From assembly GCF_016613535.2 (NCBI RefSeq), contig NZ_CP071518.1, positions 2,976,001 to 3,040,000 of the forward strand: a stretch of 64,000 nt of DNA, in the 5' to 3' direction. Shown here in pieces: positions 33,630 to 45,258 of the stretch (its first letter is position 1; every line of letters starts with the position of its first letter). Under the pieces are notes generated by a model. It saw only the letters and a list, made by a program, of their open reading frames with translations, was not told the origin of the DNA and searched no databases. Position numbers and translations under genes: made by a program. Source of the stretch: Lysobacter solisilvae (GTDB lineage Bacteria; Pseudomonadota; Gammaproteobacteria; Xanthomonadales; Xanthomonadaceae).

Positions 33630-36600
33630 TCATGGGCTTTGCGCCCGCCCGAACAGCCGTCGCAGGCCGCTGCTGATCCGTCCGCCCATGCCAGTGGCCT
33701 GCGCGGGCGATTCAACCGGTGCGGGCAGATCGCCGGCCACCTCTGGGACAAGGTCTGCGCGCCCAGGCGGATCAGCTTGATGCGATGTCCCGTATCGCGC
33801 TCGACCCGCACGGCCATCTGCACGGCGAGCATCGAGTGTCCTCCCAGTTCGAAGAAGTTGTCGTCGGGACCGGCCTGGGTTCCCAGCAGTTCGGTCCAGA
33901 TGTCCGCCAGGTAGCGGACGCGAGGGTCGGCTGCCGCTCCGGTCGCGTCGGGCGAGAGCGCAGGAGCGCCCTCCTCCCGCGCAACCGGCGGCGGCAGCGC
34001 GTTCCGGTCGATCTTGCCGTTCGGCAAGAGCGGAATGGTGTCGAGCACGACGAAGTGCTGCGGCAGCATGTACGCCGGCAACAGGTCGCGCAGGTGCGCG
34101 CGCAACGCCGACTCGTCGAGCGTGGCGCCGGGCTGCGCCACCAGGTAGGCGACCAGGCGCTGGTCGCCAGGCCGGTCTTCGCGCACGATCACCATGGCGC
34201 GCGCGACGTCCTCGCGCGCGGCCAGGTTGGACTCGATCTCGCCCAGTTCGATGCGATAGCCGCGCACCTTGACCTGGTGATCCAGCCGCCCCAGGTGCTC
34301 CAGGTTGCCGTCCGGGCGCCAGCGGGCCCGATCACCGGTTCGGTACAGCAGCGGCGCGATGGCGCCAGTGGGCACCGGCGCCGCGAAACGGTCCGGCAGG
34401 AAACGCTCGGCCGTGAGTTCCGGCCGCGCGAGATAGCCCTTGGTGACGCCCTCGCCTCCGATGCACAGCTCTCCCGGCACACCGAAGGGGCACGGTTCGC
34501 CTTGCCCATCGAGGATGATCACGCGGGTATTGGCGATGGGCCGGCCGATGTGGATGTCCGGCGCTTGTCCACTCGAGGGTGGCAGGACACGCGCACAGGT
34601 CGACCAGACCGTGGTTTCGGTGGGGCCGTACACGTTCCAGAGCGATCCGCAGCGCGAAAGCAGCGCCAACGCCAGGTCCTGCGGCATCGGTTCGCCGCCG
34701 CACAGTGCCTTGAACCCGGGCGCGCCGGGCCAACCGGCATCGATCAGCAGCCGCCAGCTGGAAGGCGTGCCCTGCATGACGGTCGCGCGGCTGTTCTCGA
34801 GCAGGGCGCGCAACGCGGCGCCATCGACCGCCGCCTCACGATCGGCAAGCACGATCTGTGCGCCCACGGTCAACGGCAGAAGCAGCTCGAGCACCGCGAT
34901 GTCGAAGGAGAGCGTCGTCACCGCAAGCAGGCGGTCCCCCGCGGCCAGGCCCGGCTCGGCGCGCATGCTGGCCAGGAAGTTGGACACGGCCCGGTGCGGC
35001 ACGATGACGCCCTTGGGCCGCCCCGTCGAACCGGATGTGTAGATCACGTAGGCCGGGTCTTCGGGTTGCGCGCCGCACTCGTCGTGCTCCAGGCGATGCG
35101 CAGGCGCCTGCGCCAGCGTGGCGGCGTGCTCGTCGAACAGGAAAACCGGCCGACCGCGCAGGTCGAACCGCGGCGCATGCGCCCGGGTGGTCAGCAGCAT
35201 GGCCAGGCCTGCGTCGGCGGCCATGTAGGACAGGCGTTCCGGCGGGAATTGCGGATCCAGGGGTACGTAGCCGGCACCCGCCTTGAGGATGCCCAGGAGG
35301 CCGGCCAGCATGTCCACACCACGATCCAGGGCCAGGCCAACCAGCGCACCGCGACGGATTCCGTGGCTGCGCAGCACGTGCGCGACGCGATTCGCGCGCG
35401 CCTCCAGATCGGCATATTCCAGCGCCACCGTTCCGGTGCTCACCGCAATCCGGTGCGGGGCGCGATCGCACTGCACTTCGAAATGCTGGTGCATGCCGCG
35501 CTCACGCTCGAAGGCGACGGGCGCCGGATTGAGCGCGTCGAGTTCGGCGCGTGCGACGGCATCGACCAGCGGGAGGCGTCCGGACGGGACACTCTCGCGT
35601 TCAACCGCGGCACGCAGCATCGTTTCGAGGGCGCGCAACCAGCGCCGCACGGTCTGCGGATCGAACAGGTCGGTGTTGTACTGGCACTCCAGCCGGAGCT
35701 GGCCGTGGCTCTGGACAGCGTTCACGAACAGCTCGAAAGTCTCGAAGCTGCGCGGATTGCTGTCGAATTCCATCGCCACTCCCGGGAACGCCCCGCACTC
35801 CTGGTCCAGCGCCTGGTCGAGGTTGAACAGCACGCTGACCAGCGGCATGCGCGCGGGATCGCGCCGGACTCGCAACTTCCGCAGCAGGGTCCCGAATGTG
35901 TAGCGCTGGTGTTCCAGCGCATCGAGCAACATGGCCTGGGCGCCTTCCAGCGACTGCGCGTAGCTGCGCTGCGGGTCGATCTCGAAACGCAGCGGCAACA
36001 GGTTGACGCAGTGGCCGACCAGTTCGTCCTCGCCGACCACCGGCTGCCCGGCCGCCGCGATCCCCACCACGACTTCGGGTTGTCCCGACAGCCGCGACAA
36101 CAGCATGGCGAATCCCGTCAGCAGCGTCGCGAACAACCCGCTGCCGCCGCGGGCGCCGAGCCGGCGCAAGGCGGCCAGAAGCTCGGCATCCAGGATGTGG
36201 TCCTCGCGGGCCGAGGCGAAGCTGCGGTGAGGCGGGCGCGGTCGATCGGTCGGCAGGTCCAGAACGGGCACGCCGCCGCTGAAGCGGGACAACCAATACG
36301 CCTCGTCGGCGGCGTGGGACGGGTCGGACTGGTGGCTGATTTCAGCGAGCGCGTATTGGGCATACGAGGGGCTGGCGGTGGTCACCGCGGGCATGGCACC
36401 GGTCCGGGCCCCGTACAACGCGCCGAGTTCGCGCACGATCACCCACCACGACCAGCCGTCGCAGGCGATGTGGTGCGCAGTGAGCAGCAGCAGATGCTCT
36501 TCCGGCGCCAGACGCAGCAGTTCCGCGCGGAACAGCGGGCCGCTGTCGAGCGCGAACGGCGTCTCGACCGACAGCCGCAGTCGTTCGTCGACGATGGCCT

Positions 36601-39600
36601 GGCCAGGACCCGCCTGCACACAATCGATCACGGGCATCGCAACGCGGGTGTCTGCCAGGACGTGCAGCGTGCCGCCGTCGGGGCCGATGCTCGAGCGCAG
36701 CGCGTCATGGCGATCGACCAGGTCTTGCAGGGCTCCGTGCAGGCACGTTACGTCGAGCGCGCCCTCGAAGCGGAGCGACATCGAAAGATTGAAGGCGAGC
36801 GACGCCTCGCGGCCCAGTTGGTCGGCCAGCCAGATCTCGCGCTGCTGCTCGGTGGTCGCAACGACGCCGTCCGGGAAACCGGTCGGCAGCGTCGACGTGG
36901 CCGAGGCAGGTTCATCGGAACCGACCGTTTCACTTACGTCCTGCTCCACCACAGCTGCTGGCGCGGACTGAGGCGCAGCGGCCTGTCCCGACACGAGCGC
37001 CAGCTGTTGCTGCAACAACTGCATCTGCTGCTCGATCAGTTGCAGCGCCAGCTCGCCGCCACCGCCGCCGGCACCCGTTGCGCCTGCCGACGCCGGTTCT
37101 GTCGCGGCGGCAAGTCCGGGGGGCGGCGCGGATTCCGCCGGCAGCAGCTCATCCAACGCGGCGGCCAGACGATCAAGGCTGCCGTACTCGCCCATCAGCT
37201 GCCGGAAGGTCACCTTGGCGCCGAACGATTTGTGCACCTGAAGCGCGACCTGCGTGAGCATCAGGCTGTCGAGGCCCAGTTCGATGAAATTCGCCGCCGA
37301 GTCGTCGGGGCTGATGCTCAATCCGGAGACATCCTCGAACATGGCCGACAACTGGCCCACCAGTCGGGTCCTGCGGTCGACAGCGAGGTCGCCGCGCGGC
37401 GCCGCCGCAGTTTCGACCGTGGCCGGTTCCGGTACCGGGACCTCCTGGTGGGACTCGGCGCCGGCGCGTTGAGCGGCCGGGTGGAGAACGACGTTGCTGC
37501 CAGCGGCCGGCATGGCGTCCACCCAGTAGCGCTGCCGTTCGAATGGATATGTCGGCAGGCGCAGGCGGGCCCGCACGTGGCGCCGGTCGAAAGCCGCCGG
37601 ATCCAGCGCGATGCCCCGTGCCCAGAGCTGGCCGGCCGCCAGACGGAAGCTGGCCACTTCACTGGCCGGCGTGTCGGCCAGGGTGGCGACCGCGGTCAGG
37701 CGATGCTGCTGGATACCAGGATGCTGGCGGGACAGTCCGCTCAACGTGGCCCGGGGCCCGACTTCGAGCAGCACGCGCGATGGCACGTCGAGTACCTTCG
37801 CCAGCGCCGCGGCGAAACGCACGGGCTCGCGCAGGTGCGAGGCCCAGTAGTCGGCGGAAGTAGCCTGCTGCGCATCCAGCCAGTCGCCGGTAGCGGTCGA
37901 CACGATGGGAATGCGGGGCTCGCACAGCGTGAGCATCGCCACCGCCGCGCGGAACGGCCCCACCACAGGCTCCATCATCGCCGAGTGGAACGCATGCGAG
38001 GTCCGCAGCGCGCGACATGCAATACCGTCGGCTTCCAGCCGGGACTGGAAAGTCGCAATGGCTTCAAGCTCGCCCGATACCACGCAGCTGCCGGGCGCGT
38101 TCTCCGCGGCGAGCGACAGGTCGCTGGGCAGCCGCGCGAGCAGGTCGTCCAGCGGCATCCGGACCGACAGCATTCCACCGGCCGGCTGCGCCTGCATCAG
38201 GGCGCCGCGCCGGGCCACCAGGCGCAGCGCGTCGGGAAGCGCCAGCACGCCGGCCAAAGTTGCGGCGACGAATTCGCCGACGCTGTGGCCGATCATGGCG
38301 GCAGGTGTCAGACCATGACTCATCCATGCCTGCGCCAGGCTGTACTCGATCACGAAAGTCGCCGGCTGCATGATCGCGGTCGGCAGCAGCGCTTCGGGAT
38401 CGTCCGAGAACATGGAATCGCGAAGATCGATGCCCAGTTCCGCCGAGAGCACGTCGGCGCAGGCATCGAAAGCTGCGCGGAACGCCGGTTCTGACTCGTA
38501 CAGGGCGCGTCCCATGCCCGGATACGTGGCGCCCTGGCCGGGGAACAGGAACACCACATCGCCCTCGCGCGCCGGACGCCCGCGCGTGGTGGCCGCGGCC
38601 TCGGGGCCACGCAACTGTGCGAGCGCACCCGCAACGTCGTCCGCGACGAATGCGAGGCGATGCGGGAACGCCTTGCGACCCACCGCCAGCGTCCAGGCCA
38701 CGTCCGCCAGGCTGCATCCGGGGTCGGCTTCCAGATGATCGGCCAGGCGCGCGGCAGCGCAGCCCAATGCCGCCGGTGTGCGTGCGGACAGCACCATCAG
38801 GTGCGGGCCGGAGCCGGGCTCCGACGCAGGCATCGGGGGCGCTTCCTCCAGGACGACATGGGCATTGGTGCCGCCCACGCCGAAGGAACTCACGCCGGCC
38901 CGCCGCGGCTCGCCCCCGTTGGCCGGCCAGGCACTGGCCGCGGCGTTGACGACGAAGGGCGTCGCGGGAAAATCGATGGAAGGATTGGGGGCCTGGAAGT
39001 GCAGGCTCGCCGGCAGGCGCTGTTCGGCCAGTGCGTACGCCGTCTTGATGACGCCCGCCGCGCCCGCGGCAATCACCAGGTGGCCCACGTTGCTCTTCAC
39101 CGATCCGATCCGGCAGAAGCCGCACTCGTCAGTGCCGCGGCGGAAAGCGCGCGTCAGACCTTCGATCTCGATGGGGTCCCCGACCGGCGTGGCCGTGCCA
39201 TGCGCTTCCACGTAGCCGATGCTGCGCGGGTCCACGCGTGCGCGTTCGTGGGCCATCGCGATCACGGCCGCCTGCCCTTCGCTGCTGGGCGCGGTGAAGC
39301 TGGCCTTTCCGCCACCGTCGTTGTTGACCGCGCCGCCGCGGATGACCGCGTAGACGTGGTTACCGTCGGCCACGGCGTCCGACAGGCGCTTGAGCAGCAC
39401 GATCGCCGCGCCGTCGCTGAATACCGTGCCCTGCGCGTTAGCGTCGAACGTGCGCGTGTGGCCGTCGGGCGACAGCATCGCGCCTTCCTGGTGGAAATAG
39501 CCGCTGCGGGGCGGACAGGTCACGGTGACCCCGCCTGCCAGCGCCATGTCGCAGTGACCCAGGCGCAGGCTGTCCATGGCCTGGCAGATTGCCACCAGGG

Positions 39601-42037
39601 ACGTCGAGCAGGCGGTGTGCACGCTGATTGCCGGCCCGGTGAGATTGAGCTTGTGCGCCACGCGGGTGGCGATGAAGTCCTTCTCGTTGTTCAGCATCAC
39701 CTGGAATGCACCGACCTTGTCGACGAGATCCGGATGCGCCGCCACGTGACGCTGGTAGTAGCTCGCATTGAACATGCCGGCGAACACGCCGACAGGCCCG
39801 GCCGTCGCATCGGGCACGTGCCCGGCGCGTTCCATGCACTCCCATGCCAGTTCAAGGAAGATCCGCTGCTGCGGATCCATCAGTTCGGCCTCGCGCGGCG
39901 GGATTCCAAAGAACGCCGCGTCGAACTGCTCCACGCCATCGATCACGCCACGTGCGCGGACGTAAGCCGGGTCATCGCGTTCCTGGGAACTGACCGAGGG
40001 GTCGAGGTCGTCCGGACCGAAGAAGGTGATCGAGTCATGGCCATCGCACAGGTTCCGCCAGAACGCTTCGACGTCCGCGGCCCCGGGAAAGCGCCCGGCC
40101 ATGGCGACAATCGCGACCGGCTCGAAATCCTGACCCTGGGTGGCCCGTTGCGCCGCGCTGGCCATCCGCGCCGGCTCGATGGCGGCCTCCCCGCGACCCT
40201 GCAGCGAAGCGGCGAGCGTGGCCGCGGTGGGGTGGCGGAAGAGCACGGACGTGGGGATTGCGCGAACCGGTTCACCCGCACCGTCCTGTCGCAGGCGTTG
40301 CAGCAGCCGCGCGCCCGACAGCGAGTCGCCACCGAGTTCGAAGAAATTGTCGTGCCGCCCCACGCCATCGATGCCCAGCACCTCGCCCATGGTGGTGCAC
40401 AGGGACTGCTCCAGTGCGCCCACGGCGGGCTCGAATGCGCAGGCCAGCTCGGGCCGCTCCCTCGCCGGCGCCGGCAAGGCGCGACGATCGAGCTTGCCGT
40501 TCTCGGTCAGCGGCAAGGCGTCGAGCTCGACGAAGGCACTGGGCAGCATGTAGTCGGGGAGCAAGGTGGACAGGTGCGCACGCAGCGTCGCCGGGCTGGC
40601 CGGTGCGTCCTGCGGCACGACGTAGGCCACGAGCCGGGCTTCGCCACCGGCGCCGTCGTCTCGGGCGATCACCGCGCATGAGCGCACGGATGGATGGCGC
40701 GCCAGCACACTCTCGATCTCGCCCGTCTCGATGCGGAACCCACGGATCTTGACCTGGTGGTCGCTGCGCCCCAGATATTCGAGGTCGCCATCCGGCAGGC
40801 GTCGCGCCAGATCCCCGGTCTTGTACAGGCGCTCCAGTTCGCCCGTTGGCGATTTCCACTCGAAGAAGCGCTGCCCGGTGAGGTCCGGGCGATTGAGGTA
40901 CCCGCGCGAAACACCTGCCCCCGCGACGTGGATTTCCCCCACCTCGCCCACCGGCACCGGCGCGAGCGTCGGGTCGAGTACGAACAGGCGCAGGTCGGGT
41001 ATCGGCTCACCGATCACGCTGCCGGCATTGCGTTCCAGGTCGGCGCTGGCAATGGGCCGGTAGGTGACATGGACGGTGGTTTCGGTGATGCCGTACATGT
41101 TGATCAGGCGCGGGCGCTGGTCGCCGTGACGGTCGAACCAGGGCCGCAGCATCTGCAGTTCCAGGGCTTCACCGCCGAAGACGACATGCCGCAACGAAAG
41201 CTCGGTGGCTGCGCGACCGGACGCCTGGTCGGCGTGGATCAGGCTGCGGAACGCCGATGGCGTCTGGTTGAGCACGGTCACGCCCTCTCGCACGAGCAGG
41301 GCGTGGAACTGGTCCGGCGAGCGGCTGGTCAGGTACGGCACGACGACGACACGGCCGCCATGGATCAACGCGCCCCAGATCTCCCATACCGAGAAGTCGA
41401 AGGCATGCGAATGGAAGAACGTCCACACGTCGTCCGGGCCGAAGTCGAACCAGTGCTGCGTCGAGGTGAACAGGCGCGACACATTGGCGTGCGTGACCTG
41501 GCAACCCTTCGGCTTGCCGGTCGAGCCGGAGGTATAGATGACATAGGCCAGGTGTTCGGGGCGCGCGAGCGGAACCGGGTCGTCGACCGGCTGTTCGGCG
41601 AAGCCCGCACTGTCGCCGTCCAGCAGCAGTGTCGGCACGTCCGTCGCAGGGAGCGACGAGCGCTGTCCCGACGAAGTGAGCAGGACCGCGGGGCGCGCGT
41701 CCTCCAGCATGAACTGCACGCGGTCGGGGGGATACGTCGAGTCGACCGGCAGGTACGCCCCACCCGCCTTCAGGATGCCCAGCAACCCCACGACCATATC
41801 GAGCGAGCGCTCCAGCCCGATTGCCACCAGCGTCTCGGGCCCGACGCCGAGGTCGCGCAGTCGATGGGCGACCTGGTTCGCGCGATGGTTGAGTTCGCGA
41901 TAGCTCAGGCTGGCGCCGTCGCAGGTGACGGCGACCGCATCGGGCCGGCGGGCGGCCTGCTGCTCGATCAACTGGGGGATGCATGTACCGGCATCGGAAG
42001 CGTCATTACGAACGGGCCCGTCGGATTGCTTGTTCAT
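33630..42037 (-). CDS. Hybrid NRPS-PKS megasynthase (A-PCP-KS-AT-ACP-C-A-PCP), with a one-base frameshift near its 3' end
   Basis: About 2,800 residues. Approximate order: adenylation A1 (25-530, AYVIYTSGSTGKPKG), PCP1 (DNFFELGGDSL, Ser near 572), ketosynthase (from ~637; VHTACSTSL, Cys near 810; EAHGTATPVGDP; SVKSNVGHL), acyltransferase (from ~1160; IGHSVGEF, and HAFHS which favours malonyl-CoA), ACP (ELGLDSLML, Ser near 1590), a Gln/Leu-rich linker, condensation domain (LTAHHIACDGWSWW), adenylation A2 (VIYTSGSTGRPKG) and PCP2 (ELGGHSMLAV, Ser near 2735). By eye the A1 pocket reads D-F-W-N-V-G-M-V-H, near the threonine code, and A2 reads D-I-L-Q-L-G-V-V-W, near the glycine code. No ketoreductase, epimerase or thioesterase is present. 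After LGAQTLSQ the proper C-terminus (VAGDLPAPVE...) is in the next frame and stops at 33630. ATG at 42037 with GGGGGTGG upstream. Confidence 0.9.
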
Positions 42038-42193
42038 TCCACCCCCGCGATGCCCAGCCGCCACCCTCCGTCATGGTGTCCAGACCAAGCGTCCCTGATG
42101 TGGTGATTAACGCCGTGGGGGTATCCATGCGGCCACGCACGTTGCGCGCGCCAGCGTCCGGTCGCGCTAGGATGGGCGCATGGACGGTGCCCG

Positions 42194-42607
42194 ATGAAAC
42201 CCGACCTGACGATGCTGTACTCGGAACTGGGACTGCGGCCGAACTGCAGCCTGGCCGAGTTGCAGCTCGCCTATCGCCGCAGGATTTCCGAGTTGCAGTC
42301 CGACCGCACGGCAGGCAGCGTTCCCGCGCCGGAGGTTACCGCCGTGCTGCGCGACCTCATCAGCCTCTATACCACCGCGAGCCGCTTCCATCGCCGCTAC
42401 GGACGCCTGCCCGGCGCCGCGCCGCAGCGCCAGGGTGTCGGCCACATCGTGTATGGCGGCCCACGGCGCGCCCCCACGGACGACGCAGACCAGCCCAGCG
42501 CCGATGCGTCTTCGTCCCGTTCGCCGGTGGCGCTGGGCGCGGCTCTCACGCTGCTCGTCCTGCTGTTTGCGCTGCTGGCGCTGGCCTCCGGGGACTGGCT
42601 GCACTGA
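42194..42607 (+). CDS. Small J-domain-like protein with C-terminal membrane anchor
   Basis: A 137-residue protein. The N-terminus LTMLYSELGLRPNCSLAELQLAYRRRISELQ matches helices I and II of a DnaJ J-domain in spacing and key residues, but the His-Pro-Asp loop required to stimulate Hsp70 is not present where it would be expected (LQSDRTAG). A flexible Pro/Ser/Asp segment follows and a single membrane helix lies near the C-terminus (about 113-132). It is divergent from the NRPS gene, 156 bases away. It may anchor a complex at the membrane or be a non-canonical J-like scaffold. Function unknown. Confidence 0.6.
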   Translation: MKPDLTMLYSELGLRPNCSLAELQLAYRRRISELQSDRTAGSVPAPEVTAVLRDLISLYTTASRFHRRYGRLPGAAPQRQGVGHIVYGGPRRAPTDDADQPSADASSSRSPVALGAALTLLVLLFALLALASGDWLH

Positions 42608-42762
42608 AGCGGTGCACTTCACGGCCGGTACGCCGCCTGTTCGCCGTTGGTCCCTGCAGGAAGGCACCGGTCCCGTCCGTTGGGCCTGGTTTTACGCCTC
42701 AAGGATGACGGCCACGGGCCCATTGCGGCCGCACCGCCACCACTACTACAGGCAGCACTGCG

Positions 42763-43563
42763 ATGGCCGACGCGAGAAAGATCGTGGTGGACCCTTCCGC
42801 CGTCGCATGGCGGCTGGGCCTGATGGCCGCGGTGCTCGTGGTGACCAGCATCGGCATGCAGATGTACCGCCTGGCCGCCGGACGGGACCAGGTGCCCGGG
42901 CTGGCCTGGGTCACCTTGGACGGCGAACACAACATCCCCGCGCTGTTCTCCACCCTGCTGCTGCTCGCCGCCGCCCTGCTGCTGGCACTGGTTGCCAGAC
43001 TGGCGCGGGACGCCAAGGCCGGCGATGTGTCTAAGTGGGTGCTCCTGGCGCTGGGGTTCTTCTTCATGGGCATCGATGAGTCGATGTCGGTGCACGAACG
43101 CCTGATCGATCCGATGCGCAACCTGCTTGGCGGCCGGGAACTGGGCATCTTCTTCTTCGCCTGGGTGGTCCCTGCGATCGTCCTGGTCGGCGGCCTTGCG
43201 CTCTACTTCCTCCCCTTCGTGTTTCGGCTGCCGCGCACGACCGCGGTCGCCTTCGTGGCATCGGGCGCGCTCTATCTGGGTGGCGCCCTGGGCGTGGAGC
43301 TGGTGGAGGGCTGGTGGCGCGAAGGCCATGGGCACGTGAACGTGATGTACCACGTGCTGGTGACGCTGGAGGAAAGCCTGGAGATGGCCGGCGTGATCTT
43401 CTTCATACGCGCGCTGCTGGGCCACATCGCCACCTGCTTCGGTGACCTGCATCTGCACCTGCGCCCGGCCGCCGAAGCGGTGTCCAGCCAGGCTGCAGAT
43501 TCAGACGCAACGAACGGAGCCATCGCCGATACCAGCCTGCTACCGCGCGGAACCGGATCCTGA
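42763..43563 (+). CDS. Polytopic membrane protein of unknown function
   Basis: A 266-residue protein with about six hydrophobic segments (near residues 15-33, 50-75, 88-105, 125-150, 160-180 and 200-225). The motif LGFFFMGIDESMSVHERLIDP between helices 3 and 4 and VNVMYHVLVTLEESLEMAG near the end contain conserved-looking Asp, Glu and His residues that could line a site facing the membrane. I do not recognise a named family. It lies between the J-domain-like gene and the convergent initiating sugar transferase, inside the exopolysaccharide locus, so an envelope role is likely but unproven. Confidence 0.65.
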   Translation: MADARKIVVDPSAVAWRLGLMAAVLVVTSIGMQMYRLAAGRDQVPGLAWVTLDGEHNIPALFSTLLLLAAALLLALVARLARDAKAGDVSKWVLLALGFFFMGIDESMSVHERLIDPMRNLLGGRELGIFFFAWVVPAIVLVGGLALYFLPFVFRLPRTTAVAFVASGALYLGGALGVELVEGWWREGHGHVNVMYHVLVTLEESLEMAGVIFFIRALLGHIATCFGDLHLHLRPAAEAVSSQAADSDATNGAIADTSLLPRGTGS

Positions 43564-43614
43564 CGATCGTTGCCGGCCCGCCGGCCTCCGCCTTGGCCCG
43601 TCAGGTCGCTGTCT

Positions 43615-45009
43615 TCAACGCGACCCGCGATGGAACAGCACGACCTCCACTGTCTGCAGCAGGATCATCAGGTCGAACACCAGGCCGTGGTTCTTGACGT
43701 AGAACAGGTCGAAGGTGAGCTTCTCTTCCGCATCCCGCACCGAGGCGCCGTACGGATAGCGCAGTTGCGCCCAGCCAGTCAGGCCCGGCTTCACGCAATG
43801 CCGCACGCTGTAGTAGCGCACCTCGCGATTGAGCATGTCGACGAACTGCGGACGCTCCGGCCGGGGGCCCACGAAGCTCATGTCGCCGCGGATGACGTTG
43901 AACAGTTGCGGCAGTTCATCCAGGCGCGACAGTCGGATGATCCGTCCCACGCGCGTGGTGCGGTCGTCACCCTGGCTCGCCCAGCGCGCCACGCCGTCGG
44001 CCTCGGCATCCACGCGCATGCTGCGGAACTTGATCAGCTCGAACGTCCGACCATTCTCGCCCACGCGCGTTTGCCGGTACAGGATGGGGCCTCGTGACTC
44101 CAGCGCGATGCATGTGGCCACGACCAGCATCGCCGGCCAGGCGACCATCAACAGCGCGCCGGCGGCGGCCAGGTCGAAGAAGCGCTTGCTGAGCCGACGC
44201 GGCACCGAATGGTCGAACCCTCCCGAGAAGGCCAGCCACGAGGGATCGGCCACGTTCAACTTGACCATGCCCGCCTCGCGCTCGAAGAAGGTCGTCAGGT
44301 CGGTGACCGTGATGCCCCGCTGCGCGCACTGGAGCATCTGCTCCATCGGCAACGCACCGCGCCGTTCATCCGGTGCGACGACGATCTCGTACACCTGCAG
44401 CCACTCGGCGATCTCCGACAACGAGAAATCCGTGTTGAGCAGCATGCTGTCGGGCACGTGCACGGGCTGATCCGGCAGCGGCAGGAAGCCCACGACGACG
44501 AACGACTGCCGGTCGGCGCGCCGGCGCATGCGGCTGTTGATCATGTCGGCGTGCATCCCCGCTCCCAGCACCAGCACGCGCCGCCGGAACACGTCCGTCT
44601 TGATCAGGCGCCCCACGACCAGGCGCAATGCGGTGACCGCCACGAAGCCCAATACCATCGAGATCGCCATGACGCCGCGGCCGATATAGGTGGGCGGGAC
44701 AAGGTAGTACAGCACCAGCAGTCCAATCCCTCCGAAGGCGAACGAAAGCGACACCCGCAGCAGGAAATCAATCCGGCTGTGACGCACGTGCACCTGGTAC
44801 AGGCCGAAGGCGACCATCGCCACGGTGATGAAGGTCGCGAAGACGACCGCGCGGGGGCCCAGCGCCTGGAGGAAGTCGCCCAGGCCTTCGGGATTGCGGA
44901 GGAAGCGGAGCCAGGCCGCGGCGGCAACTGCCAGGATCAGCAGGGTCATCTCCGCGATCCAGAGCAGCAACAACGCCCGACTCTTGCGACTGGCCAATGC
45001 GATGCTCAT
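43615..45009 (-). CDS. Initiating undecaprenyl-phosphate sugar-1-phosphate transferase (EpsB/WcaJ type)
   Basis: Polyprenyl-phosphate hexose-1-phosphate transferase of 464 residues that starts repeat-unit synthesis. Four to five N-terminal membrane helices lead into a Rossmann-like middle domain (VLVLGAGMHADMI) and the C-terminal catalytic PHPT domain: KRFFDLAAAGALLMVAWP (re-entrant helix), LIKFRSMRVDAEADG, LSRLDELPQLFNVIRGDMS and FVGPRPERPQF, ending with KPGLTGWAQLRY. Best match by architecture is the exosortase-A-associated EpsB subgroup. ATG at 45009 with GGAG nearby; the longer upstream frame has no similarity. It is the priming enzyme for the glycosyltransferases encoded at 16.3-20 kb. 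Confidence 0.9.
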   Translation of the reverse strand: MSIALASRKSRALLLLWIAEMTLLILAVAAAAWLRFLRNPEGLGDFLQALGPRAVVFATFITVAMVAFGLYQVHVRHSRIDFLLRVSLSFAFGGIGLLVLYYLVPPTYIGRGVMAISMVLGFVAVTALRLVVGRLIKTDVFRRRVLVLGAGMHADMINSRMRRRADRQSFVVVGFLPLPDQPVHVPDSMLLNTDFSLSEIAEWLQVYEIVVAPDERRGALPMEQMLQCAQRGITVTDLTTFFEREAGMVKLNVADPSWLAFSGGFDHSVPRRLSKRFFDLAAAGALLMVAWPAMLVVATCIALESRGPILYRQTRVGENGRTFELIKFRSMRVDAEADGVARWASQGDDRTTRVGRIIRLSRLDELPQLFNVIRGDMSFVGPRPERPQFVDMLNREVRYYSVRHCVKPGLTGWAQLRYPYGASVRDAEEKLTFDLFYVKNHGLVFDLMILLQTVEVVLFHRGSR

Positions 45010-45258
45010 GCCCACTCCGTTCCCGAATTCGAGGGACTGCCGGTCTTCGCGACCTGCAGCGCAATCGCCAGTGCCATGTATCGTCCGTGAGCGGGTGCGC
45101 GGCGGCACGCTGCACCCGGTTTCATGTCCACGCGCGCGCCTCACGGTCCGGCGGGCTGCTCAGCAGCCATCGCCGCAGGTCGGGCCCGCACATTGGAACC
45201 AACGAGGAAATCCCGACGTGCCGGCCGTGCATGTTGCGTAGAGCCAGGCCCGCATCGC

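Noticed and set aside
32780..42064. One 3,094-residue NRPS-hydrolase fusion protein
   Set aside because: The joining sequence is nonsense in this frame, while the adjacent frame gives a natural end for the synthase and a separate ATG exists for the hydrolase.
45010..45258. Short open frame between the sugar transferase and the first PPTase
   Set aside because: About 36-67 codons with no family resemblance or convincing start; treated as non-coding.
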